This document shows, piece by piece, positions 1 through 5,098 of a stretch of DNA of 5,098 nt (within the stretch, counting starts at the first letter, position 1; every line of letters begins with the position of its first letter). The translations under genes and the position numbers were made by a program. This DNA is from Candidatus Desantisiibacteriota bacterium. Lineage in GTDB: Bacteria > JACRDZ01. Below the pieces are notes generated by a model that made no database searches, was not told the origin of the DNA, and saw nothing but the letters and a program-made list of their open reading frames with translations. Location of the stretch: contig JACQWU010000041.1 of the NCBI GenBank assembly GCA_016209155.1, forward strand, positions 3,500 through 8,597, read 5' to 3'.

Positions 1-555
1 TTTTACCGGCCAGATAGCAGGTGTAGTCTTTAGCTTGGCATCCTGAGTATTTAAAAATTTTATCAGCTCACTGAAACTCCTTTTCTGATCAACTGCTTCT
101 TTTGCCAATTCATCAGTCGGTCTTAAAACATCATCACTATACTCCTCAAAAGCATTATTAAATTTGAGAATCAAATCATCCACTTTTGTTTCTTCATCTA
201 CTCCACCCATTCCTTCTATAGCGGAAATATTATTCAAAGCAAATTTATCCTTAAGAATATCATCATATTCCTTTAAAATACCAATCTCTTCATTTAAAGA
301 ATGAATTCTGGCACCCAATTCCACTATTTGCTTTTCCATGAAGCTTTTTTTTGCTTCAAGCATTTTTATTGAAGGAATAAGATTTACTCTCTCCAATCCC
401 ATCTTATGATAGTCCCAGAGCATATTAAGACTATAAATAAAAACGATTGACAAGAAAATAGCAAAACATTTTAATCCCCTTCTTGTAAATTTATAATTTT
501 TTGTCCGCCCGTTTTCATCATTAATTACTATTACTGTAACATGATCCTGAAGCAT
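1..555 (-). CDS. M23-type murein endopeptidase, N-terminal part (3' end beyond window)
   Basis: The frame is open for 185 codons from an ATG at 553-555 to the left edge. Seen: a short polar N-terminus, a basic stretch (TRRGLK, residues 24-29), one membrane segment at about 29-48, then a charged helical region (about 60-175) with heptad-like Leu/Ile spacing that should form a coiled coil. A GMGG motif lies at 115-118. The last visible residues, TPAIWPVK, match the segment that normally leads into the M23 (LytM) fold (typically PxxWPVxGxITSxFG). Known for the family: these inner-membrane-anchored enzymes or scaffolds cut murein peptide cross-links in the periplasm. The HxxxD and HxH zinc motifs would lie outside the window, so catalytic competence cannot be judged. 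An AGGA site (565-568) sits nine bases before the ATG. The gene follows lpdA in the same direction after 113 bases; whether it shares that transcript is uncertain. Confidence 0.82.
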   Translation of the reverse strand, partial: MLQDHVTVIVINDENGRTKNYKFTRRGLKCFAIFLSIVFIYSLNMLWDYHKMGLERVNLIPSIKMLEAKKSFMEKQIVELGARIHSLNEEIGILKEYDDILKDKFALNNISAIEGMGGVDEETKVDDLILKFNNAFEEYSDDVLRPTDELAKEAVDQKRSFSELIKFLNTQDAKLKTTPAIWPVK

Positions 556-564
556 ATAAAAAAT

Positions 565-568
565 TCCT
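565..568 (-). promoter_or_regulatory. Ribosome binding site of the M23 peptidase gene
   Basis: On the minus strand AGGA lies nine bases upstream of the ATG at 555. It supports this start over downstream in-frame ATG codons, which would remove the membrane anchor. Confidence 0.55.
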
Positions 569-668
569 ATATAAAATTTATACGATTAATTAGATTCATG
601 GGGGGTTTTTAAATTTGGTATAATTCTGATATTTAAAGATTATTTCATACCCATATATAAAATATAAT

Positions 669-2063
669 TTAATGTTTTTTACCGGCTATATGTATTGACA
701 TTCCGTGAGCATCTTCAGCCGCTTCCATAACAGCTTCTGCAAGAGTCGGATGAGCGTGGATTGTGTCAATAATCTGCTTTACCGTTAATTTGTTTTTTAT
801 TGCCAGAGTTACTTCAGCGATAATGTCCGTAACATTCGGGCCAAGCATCTGCGCTCCAAGCACTCTGTCTGTTTTTTCTTCTGCAACTATGCGCACAAGT
901 CCTTCTGTTTCACCTATTGCGCAGGCTTTTCCGAGAGCTCTAAAATTAAACGTACCCGTTTTAACTTCAAATCCCGCCTGTTTGGCTTTATCTTCTGTAT
1001 ATCCAACGCTAGCTATTTCCGGAAAAGTAAAAATACAGCTTGGAATAACACTATAATCCATGGTTAATTTTTCACCCGTACAGTTAGCCGCAGCAACCAG
1101 TCCCTGAGCACTGGCAACATGCGCCAGCATTATTTTTCCTGTTATATCGCCTATAGCATAAATATTGCTTATATTAGTCCGCATATAATCATCAACAAAG
1201 ATAGTCCCCCGCTCATTCAATTTTACACCGGCCTCTTCAAGCCCGATATTTTTTGTATTTAAAGAACGCCCGATAGACACCAGTGCTTTTTCCGCCTCAA
1301 TCCTTACCCCGCCCTCAAGAATAGCTGTTACACCGGCATCCGTCTTTTCGATTTTTTCTATTTTGACTTTGGTTTTTATTTCCACACCCTGCTTTTTTAA
1401 AATCTGTGCCATCCGCCGGGCGATATTCACATCCTCGGTCGGCAGAATATTTGGCATAAGTTCAACCATCACAACTTCGGTTCCAAGTGCTGACAAAATA
1501 CATGCAAATTCACACCCGATCACTCCCGCGCCGATAATGATCATTTTCTTCGGGATTTCTTTAAGAGACAGAGCTTCATTGCTTGTCATAACTTTCTGTC
1601 CGTCTATATTAAACGCAGGTATAAGTGCCGGTTCAGATCCTGTGGCAATAATTAAATTATTAGCTTCAACAGTTTCCTGTCCTCCGCTTGAAAGAGAAAC
1701 ATCAATTGTATTACTGCTTTTTAAAGTGCCTGTACCATTAATAAGAGTTACATTATTGCTTTTTAAAAGTAATTCTACCCCGGACACAAGATTATTTACA
1801 ATCTCGTCCTTGCGGTTTAAAATCTTTCCCATATCCACGTTTATTTTTTCAACACTTATCCCGAACTCCTCGGAATGCTGAATATGTCTGAGTACTTTTA
1901 TACTTCCAAGAATTGCTTTTGTAGGAATGCATCCCCGGTTAAGACATGTCCCGCCCACACGTGTTTTTTCGATTAAACATACTTTTGCTCCAAGCTGAGC
2001 GGCTCTAATAGCCGCCACATAACCGCCGGGCCCTCCGCCCAAAATTGCTATATCATAAGTCAT
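669..2063 (-). CDS. lpdA: Dihydrolipoyl dehydrogenase (E3)
   Basis: This 464-residue flavoprotein reoxidises the dihydrolipoyl group of 2-oxoacid dehydrogenase complexes or of the glycine cleavage H protein, passing electrons through FAD to NAD+ in the cytoplasm. Seen in order: FAD-binding GxGxxG at 9-14 with the ribose-binding Glu32; redox-active pair Cys40/Cys45 in GGTCLNRGCIPTK; NAD-binding GAGVIG at 178-183 followed by Glu201, which favours NAD over NADP; second FAD motif with Asp306 in YAIGD; C-terminal dimerisation domain with the catalytic pair His438/Glu443 in HAHPTLAE. All key residues are present, the length is normal, and there is no N-terminal lipoyl domain. The ATG at 2061-2063 is supported by AAAGGAG at ideal spacing. 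That site overlaps the stop of the upstream mltD-like gene, so the two are very probably cotranscribed. No E1, E2 or glycine-cleavage gene is visible, so the partner complex is unknown. It could be named lpd or lpdA. Confidence 0.96.
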   Translation of the reverse strand: MTYDIAILGGGPGGYVAAIRAAQLGAKVCLIEKTRVGGTCLNRGCIPTKAILGSIKVLRHIQHSEEFGISVEKINVDMGKILNRKDEIVNNLVSGVELLLKSNNVTLINGTGTLKSSNTIDVSLSSGGQETVEANNLIIATGSEPALIPAFNIDGQKVMTSNEALSLKEIPKKMIIIGAGVIGCEFACILSALGTEVVMVELMPNILPTEDVNIARRMAQILKKQGVEIKTKVKIEKIEKTDAGVTAILEGGVRIEAEKALVSIGRSLNTKNIGLEEAGVKLNERGTIFVDDYMRTNISNIYAIGDITGKIMLAHVASAQGLVAAANCTGEKLTMDYSVIPSCIFTFPEIASVGYTEDKAKQAGFEVKTGTFNFRALGKACAIGETEGLVRIVAEEKTDRVLGAQMLGPNVTDIIAEVTLAIKNKLTVKQIIDTIHAHPTLAEAVMEAAEDAHGMSIHIAGKKH

Positions 2064-2070
2064 GAATTTT

Positions 2071-2077
2071 CTCCTTT
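2071..2077 (-). promoter_or_regulatory. Strong Shine-Dalgarno of lpdA overlapping the upstream stop codon
   Basis: The minus strand reads TAAAGGAG, in which the TAA (2076-2078) ends the lytic transglycosylase gene and AAAGGAG (2071-2077) is a near-perfect ribosome site seven bases before the lpdA ATG. Ribosomes finishing the first gene can reinitiate here, so translational coupling is likely. Confidence 0.75.
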
Positions 2078-3998
2078 ATAGTTCCTCTTTTATCCATATG
2101 GAAATTTTTTCACCGGGATAGATCTGGCTTCTGTTTTTAAAATCCTTATTCCATTCAATAATTTTATTAATAGTTACATTATACTTTTTGCTTATATCCC
2201 AGAGAGTATCACCTTTTTGAACAGTATAGAATACTTTTTTATAATTATAATCTTCACCGGGGGAATCATTTTCTGAGTTTGAATTTTTATTTGAAGGTAT
2301 TATAAGGCGCATTCCGATTTTAATGATATTTACATTACTGATATTATTTACTTCCGCCAGGGTTTTTAAAGGTATACCGTATTTAACAGCAATAGTTGAC
2401 ATTGATTCTCCTGACCTGACAATATGTTCATCAACACCGGCACGGGCAATATTACTTATTGGTTTTAACTCGGAAATATTTATTTTGAATAATTCTGCTC
2501 TTCCTTTTGGAATTTTAAGAACAAATTGAGATGTATGCACCGGGGTACAACCCTGGATAAGAGCGGGATTTAAAGTTTTTACCTCTTCTATTGAACATTG
2601 AGCTGCTTTTGCGCATGATGAAAGAGTGAAACCTTTTTCAATCGTGACTTCATCATATTCCAAAAGCGGTTCATATTCAATATTTGTAAAACCATATTTT
2701 TCCGGATTTTTTGCTATAATTAAATTTGCCATAAAATCCGCGACATATCTCCTTGTCTCAACGGGCAGAACTTTTTTCTTTGCAAGTGTCCAGAAATCTC
2801 TCGATACTGCAACTCCCATTGCCCGTAATATCCTGAATTCTCCGGCATTATAAGCCGCCTCGGCAAGCAGCCACGAATCAAATATCTTATAAAGATCTTT
2901 TAAATAACATGCAGCAGCTTTAGTCGCGGCTTCAGGATCATATCTTTCATCGATTGCCCAATCGATATGTAATTTATACTTTTTACCTGTTGCTCTCATA
3001 AATTGCCATAAACCTGCGGCTCCGGCTCTGGAATAAGCTCTTATTTTAAATTCACTTTCAATCAAAGGCAGATACGCCAGATCCTGAGGCAGACCTTCAT
3101 TCTTGAATATTTCTTTCATTCTGCTTATATATCGCGTGGATCGTGCTAATCTTTTCGCCATTTTTTCACGATTTTCAGTCATATACCTATTTAGACAAGT
3201 TTCAACTTCCTGATTAAATTCCACGGGGAAATCATAACCTGCCACATTTTTATCTAATTCCTCCAATATTTTTTTTTCTTCGCTTAAGATATTAGATTTA
3301 ACCGCGGCGGTTGTATCTAAAACAGCATTATTTTGGTCTGGTGCAGTTTCAGCACTTTTTGTACTTTCAAAAATATCTTTATAAACATCTCCAAATCTAA
3401 AAAGAGTTTCTATGTCCATGTCCTGATCAGCAATCATCACAAGTGATATTCTAAGCTCCTTTTTAGCTTCTTCATATTTGCCGGAATCATAAAGAGCTAA
3501 AGCATTATTATAACGTTCCTGTATACGCTTTAATCCTTCTTTCCCTTCAATACTTTTTTTATCTTCACCTGTCTTTAAATTATATACTTTATCCGTCATA
3601 TAGATTTTTTTCTTAATTTCAGAAAAATCATATTGTTCGGTCTGACCTATAACCAAAAGAGAGGCATTATCCGATTCACTGGATGTTAAATCTTTTCTAT
3701 CTGAAACTTTTTCTGTTTTCCCGGGTGTTGTTGTATCAGAATTTAAAACAGAGCAGGAATCGGATTTTATTCCATTTTGTTTTTCAATTTCACTACCGGT
3801 AAGGGATGTTGTATCGTTTTTATTTATTTTACTCTTATCCGGTTGACCGGAAGATGCACTTTTTTGAAAAGTATAAACATTTTTACTGTCATTCCGGTTT
3901 GAAGCAAAAAAATCTATCAAATTATTTTTACCGCATCCGAATTGAAAAAAAATCATAAACATTATAATTATTTGTATACTAAAATTTTTCTTAATCAA
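2076..3998 (-). CDS. mltD: MltD-like membrane-bound lytic murein transglycosylase with LysM domains
   Basis: About 640 residues; numbering here runs from the GTG at 4007. The enzyme would cleave the MurNAc-GlcNAc bond of murein, leaving 1,6-anhydro ends, in the periplasm. Seen: a hydrophobic signal (9-23) ending in FQFGC, so probably a lipoprotein acylated on Cys25, although the lipobox is not canonical (no Leu at -3); a Ser/Thr/Asp/Lys-rich linker to about 115; a TPR-like helical pair at about 160-192; an SLT family-1 domain at about 260-435 with catalytic Glu317 in LPLIESEF, GLWQFM at 332-337 and AYNAGE at 385-390; a degenerate LysM-like segment at about 450-500; and two clear LysM murein-binding domains at about 527-571 and 592-638. 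I prefer the TTG at 3998 as start, because AGAGGTG (4005-4011) lies six bases upstream. The GTG at 4007 is itself part of that site. The gene has its own promoter and is followed tightly by lpdA. Confidence 0.92.
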   Translation of the reverse strand: MIKKNFSIQIIIMFMIFFQFGCGKNNLIDFFASNRNDSKNVYTFQKSASSGQPDKSKINKNDTTSLTGSEIEKQNGIKSDSCSVLNSDTTTPGKTEKVSDRKDLTSSESDNASLLVIGQTEQYDFSEIKKKIYMTDKVYNLKTGEDKKSIEGKEGLKRIQERYNNALALYDSGKYEEAKKELRISLVMIADQDMDIETLFRFGDVYKDIFESTKSAETAPDQNNAVLDTTAAVKSNILSEEKKILEELDKNVAGYDFPVEFNQEVETCLNRYMTENREKMAKRLARSTRYISRMKEIFKNEGLPQDLAYLPLIESEFKIRAYSRAGAAGLWQFMRATGKKYKLHIDWAIDERYDPEAATKAAACYLKDLYKIFDSWLLAEAAYNAGEFRILRAMGVAVSRDFWTLAKKKVLPVETRRYVADFMANLIIAKNPEKYGFTNIEYEPLLEYDEVTIEKGFTLSSCAKAAQCSIEEVKTLNPALIQGCTPVHTSQFVLKIPKGRAELFKINISELKPISNIARAGVDEHIVRSGESMSTIAVKYGIPLKTLAEVNNISNVNIIKIGMRLIIPSNKNSNSENDSPGEDYNYKKVFYTVQKGDTLWDISKKYNVTINKIIEWNKDFKNRSQIYPGEKISIWIKEEL

Positions 3999-4004
3999 AA
4001 CAAA

Positions 4005-4011
4005 CACCTCT
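4005..4011 (-). promoter_or_regulatory. Ribosome binding site that decides the start of the mltD-like gene
   Basis: On the minus strand AGAGGTG precedes the TTG at 3998 by six bases. The in-frame GTG (4005-4007) that would lengthen the protein by three residues is embedded in this site and has no separately spaced ribosome site of its own. The rest of the signal peptide is the same either way. Confidence 0.5.
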
Positions 4012-4076
4012 TTTCGTGATAAAAATATACTATCTAAATAAATATCGGTTTAAAAATATATTTCTAAAGTTTAAAT

Positions 4077-4106
4077 ATTATATAAGAAGAAGAGCCTGGG
4101 AGTCAA
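4077..4106 (-). promoter_or_regulatory. Sigma70-type promoter for the mltD-lpdA operon
   Basis: On the minus strand TTGACT (4101-4106) and a perfect TATAAT (4077-4082) are separated by 18 bases. They begin 11 bases beyond the stop of the XRE regulator gene and point into the mltD-like gene, giving an untranslated leader of roughly 70 bases. This suggests the wall-hydrolase operon is transcribed independently of the regulator gene. No operator resembling the repeats near the regulator was seen here. Confidence 0.65.
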
Positions 4107-4117
4107 TGTTAATTTCT

Positions 4118-4486
4118 TTAAGATTTCTTTTTCGAGGCCAGCTTGGTAACCTGAATAACCATATCTTTGGATTTTTTGGTTTTTATTTTCTTAAAATATT
4201 TTAAAAGCTTGTTTTCTTCGGATGGCGCATACGGGGCATGAGTATCTCCAATTTTAGCCGTTTCATTGGATTCAAAAAAATAAGAAACCGGTACAGAGAG
4301 CGCATCGGCAATCATCTGTATATTCTCCACATTCAACCTGTTTTTACCGTTTTCATACCTTTGAACCTGCTGGTATGTTACATCCAGTATTTCAGCAAGG
4401 TTTTCCTGTGAGATTCCAAGCCCTCTTCTTCGCTTTTTAATCTTTTTACCAATATCTTCAGATGTTATTATACACTTTATTTTCAT
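4118..4486 (-). CDS. XRE-family helix-turn-helix transcriptional regulator
   Basis: A 122-residue protein (129 if the upstream ATG at 4507 is used). Seen, in numbering from the ATG at 4507: one XRE/Cro-type HTH domain at about 20-78. It includes SQENLAEILDV (33-43) and the recognition-helix stretch TYQQVQRYENGKNR (44-57), and ends in the family hallmark VPVSYFFES (72-80). The C-terminal tail (about 97-129) is Lys-rich and amphipathic, with no recognised sensor domain, enzyme fold or peptidase motif, so this is a small Cro/CI-like or SinR-like regulator. I favour the ATG at 4486 because the ATG at 4507 overlaps an extended -10 (TGG-TATAAT, 4506-4514). Neither start has a good Shine-Dalgarno. 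It is divergent from a small membrane protein gene, and repeats at its promoter suggest autoregulation. Its targets are unknown; the divergent neighbour is the natural candidate. Confidence 0.88.
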   Translation of the reverse strand: MKIKCIITSEDIGKKIKKRRRGLGISQENLAEILDVTYQQVQRYENGKNRLNVENIQMIADALSVPVSYFFESNETAKIGDTHAPYAPSEENKLLKYFKKIKTKKSKDMVIQVTKLASKKKS

Positions 4487-4514
4487 ACCAATTAATATAC
4501 CAACCATTATACCA
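4485..4514 (-). repeat. Three TGGTAT direct repeats with exact 12-base period
   Basis: On the minus strand TGGTAT occurs at 4509-4514, 4497-4502 and 4485-4490, each exactly 12 bases from the next; the last two share the longer TTGGTAT. The array covers the -10 region, the probable transcription start and the preferred start codon of the XRE gene. A direct-repeat operator for autoregulation is one reading. Chance in AT-rich DNA is the alternative. Confidence 0.5.
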
Positions 4515-4534
4515 TATTTACTACAATTTTAAAG
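4506..4534 (-). promoter_or_regulatory. Extended -10 promoter of the XRE regulator gene
   Basis: On the minus strand TGGTATAAT (4506-4514) is a perfect extended -10. The -35 position at 17-base spacing (4529-4534, CTTTAA) matches consensus poorly, as is usual for extended -10 promoters. Transcription would start near 4499, giving a leader of only about 13 bases before the ATG at 4486. Confidence 0.55.
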
Positions 4535-4540
4535 ATAGTA
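4519..4540. promoter_or_regulatory. Dyad TACTA-N12-TAGTA, candidate operator
   Basis: Perfect five-base half-sites (4519-4523 and 4536-4540) are centred at 4529/4530, over the -35 position of the regulator promoter and about 11 bases from the -35 box of the divergent promoter. The position suits a regulator controlling both genes, but the half-sites are short and AT-rich. Confidence 0.3.
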
Positions 4541-4550
4541 CAAATATAGC

Positions 4551-4580
4551 TTGACAAATACAATCTGTAAAGTGTATTAT
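4551..4580 (+). promoter_or_regulatory. Sigma70-type promoter of the small membrane protein gene
   Basis: A perfect -35 box TTGACA (4551-4556) and a -10 box TATTAT (4575-4580) are separated by 18 bases. Transcription would start near 4587, leaving about 22 untranslated bases. An imperfect dyad, cTTGACA-N9-TGTAAAg (4550-4572, one mismatch per half-site), overlies the -35 box and spacer and could be a repressor site. Confidence 0.72.
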
Positions 4581-4596
4581 TTATTTAATTACAAAT

Positions 4597-4601
4597 AAGG
4601 T
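4597..4601 (+). promoter_or_regulatory. Ribosome binding site of the small membrane protein gene
   Basis: AAGGT lies seven bases before the ATG at 4609. With the promoter directly upstream, it is the main argument that this short frame is a real gene. Confidence 0.6.
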
Positions 4602-4608
4602 AAAAAAT

Positions 4609-4803
4609 ATGAGCACAAAACTAATGGAAGATATAAAAGAGTCACTTACATATTTCCCGATTATTGCTTTATGCGCAACTGCTGCTGCATTTATTGAAGC
4701 ATATTTTTCTGATAAAAGAAAAAATAAATTTTCAGATGACAGAAAGCGCATGGAAATAAATACAAAGAAACGAAATATTAAAAATTCAGAGGATAAAGAC
4801 TGA
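4609..4803 (+). CDS. Small single-pass membrane protein of unknown function
   Basis: A 64-residue product that I do not recognise. Seen: a short N-terminus with mixed charge (residues 1-13), one hydrophobic segment at about 14-33 (YFPIIALCATAAAFIEAYF) with a Glu at position 30 near its end, and a strongly charged Lys/Arg/Asp-rich tail from 34 to 64. By the positive-inside rule the tail should be cytoplasmic. The frame has a near-consensus promoter and a ribosome site at good spacing, and it fills the space between the divergent XRE gene and the convergent dehydrogenase gene, so I judge it real despite its size. Inference only: being divergent from an XRE regulator with shared repeats, it may be repressed by that regulator and could be a small membrane effector, a toxin-like peptide or a partner of a membrane complex. 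No family evidence supports any one of these. Confidence 0.68.
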   Translation: MSTKLMEDIKESLTYFPIIALCATAAAFIEAYFSDKRKNKFSDDRKRMEINTKKRNIKNSEDKD

Positions 4804-4815
4804 TAATAAAGCTTC

Positions 4816-5098
4816 TTAAAAAGGCTTTAAAACGACCTTCAAGGATTCCTTTGCTTCTGAGGCTATTTTAAACCCGTTTTGTATCTCTTCCAAAGGAAGT
4901 ATATGTGTTATCATGCTCGCAACATCTATTTTCCTATTTTTAATCAATTTTAAAGATTCTTCCAAATCAACAGGTGCCGCACCATATGATGATGTTATTG
5001 TTATTTCATTTCTCCAGAAATCCACAGTCGGTATTTTTATATCTGTATCCGGAATTGCAAAAAGTAATATAATACCTTTTTTATCTATACATTTAAAT
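4816..5098 (-). CDS. Zinc-type medium-chain alcohol/polyol dehydrogenase, C-terminal part (5' end beyond window)
   Basis: The frame is open from the right edge to a TAA at 4816-4818, giving 93 residues. In fragment numbering, the pattern KGIILLFAIP (7-16), then FWRNEITITSSYGAAP (27-42), and a closing DVASMITHILPLEEIQNGF (57-75) followed by the C-terminal KVVLKP is the classic end of Zn-dependent MDR dehydrogenases such as sorbitol, threonine or alcohol dehydrogenase. The first part is the last strand of the Rossmann fold; the rest returns to the catalytic domain. Family role: NAD(P)-dependent oxidation of an alcohol or polyol in the cytoplasm. The catalytic zinc ligands, the structural-zinc cysteines and the GxGxxG motif are upstream of the window, so substrate and cofactor cannot be inferred. 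A GTG at 5023-5025 is an internal Val codon and not the start. The gene converges on the small membrane protein gene, with 12 bases between the stops. Confidence 0.88.
   Translation of the reverse strand, partial: FKCIDKKGIILLFAIPDTDIKIPTVDFWRNEITITSSYGAAPVDLEESLKLIKNRKIDVASMITHILPLEEIQNGFKIASEAKESLKVVLKPF

Noticed and set aside
616-624. Plus-strand TGGTATAAT, a perfect extended -10 in the gap between lpdA and the M23 gene.
   Set aside because: The -35 region (about 595-601) fits poorly and transcription would run antisense through lpdA. One AT-rich match is not enough to claim an antisense RNA.
556-668. Possible separate promoter or terminator in the 113-base gap after lpdA.
   Set aside because: On the minus strand I find no -35/-10 pair at acceptable spacing and no GC-rich stem followed by T residues. 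Only the ribosome site near 565 is convincing.
763-1881. Plus-strand open frames within the lpdA region (763-1056 and 1363-1881).
   Set aside because: They lie antisense to a fully conserved dihydrolipoyl dehydrogenase and show no domain, promoter or ribosome site. They are shadows of the real gene.
2323-2853. Plus-strand open frames opposite the mltD-like gene (2323-2529 and 2626-2853).
   Set aside because: Antisense to the LysM and SLT domains, with no coding or translation signals of their own.
4016-4204. Plus-strand 62-residue frame spanning the mltD promoter and the 3' end of the XRE gene.
   Set aside because: No ribosome site. It overlaps a convincing minus-strand promoter and a conserved gene end, and its composition simply reflects AT-rich DNA.
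4808-4828. Possible hairpin AAAGC...GCTTT between the convergent small gene and dehydrogenase gene.
   Set aside because: Only a five-base AT-rich stem with an 11-base loop, and no proper T-run on either strand. Too weak to call a terminator.

Overview
The window is an AT-rich stretch of bacterial chromosome carrying six protein genes, two of them cut by the window edges. A lytic transglycosylase with an apparent lipoprotein signal and LysM domains, together with a membrane-anchored M23 peptidase, points to a low-GC, Gram-negative-type (diderm) bacterium. The gene content does not fix the phylum. I see no mobile element, CRISPR array, tRNA or rRNA.

Left part (1-4106, all on the minus strand, so read right to left): a sigma70-like promoter at 4077-4106 leads into an MltD-type lytic transglycosylase (2076-3998). 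Its stop codon overlaps the Shine-Dalgarno sequence of a complete dihydrolipoyl dehydrogenase gene, lpdA (669-2063). After a 113-base gap comes the N-terminal 185 codons of a coiled-coil M23-type murein endopeptidase, which runs off the left edge. Two cell-wall hydrolases therefore flank a central-metabolism flavoenzyme, and the first two genes are almost certainly cotranscribed.

Middle (4118-4803): an XRE-family helix-turn-helix regulator on the minus strand faces away from a 64-codon gene for a small single-pass membrane protein on the plus strand. The roughly 120 bases between their starts hold a near-consensus promoter for the small gene, an extended -10 for the regulator, three TGGTAT repeats spaced exactly 12 bases apart, two dyads and an inverted pair of 12-mers. 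This looks like a small self-regulated two-gene unit and is the least explained part of the window.

Right edge (4816-5098, minus strand): the C-terminal 93 residues of a zinc-type medium-chain alcohol/polyol dehydrogenase. It converges on the small membrane protein gene with only 12 bases between their stop codons.

No stretch longer than 300 bases lacks a gene. The longest gaps are the regulator/small-gene spacer (about 122 bases), 556-668 (113 bases, no recognisable signal beyond a ribosome binding site) and the mltD leader (about 119 bases).
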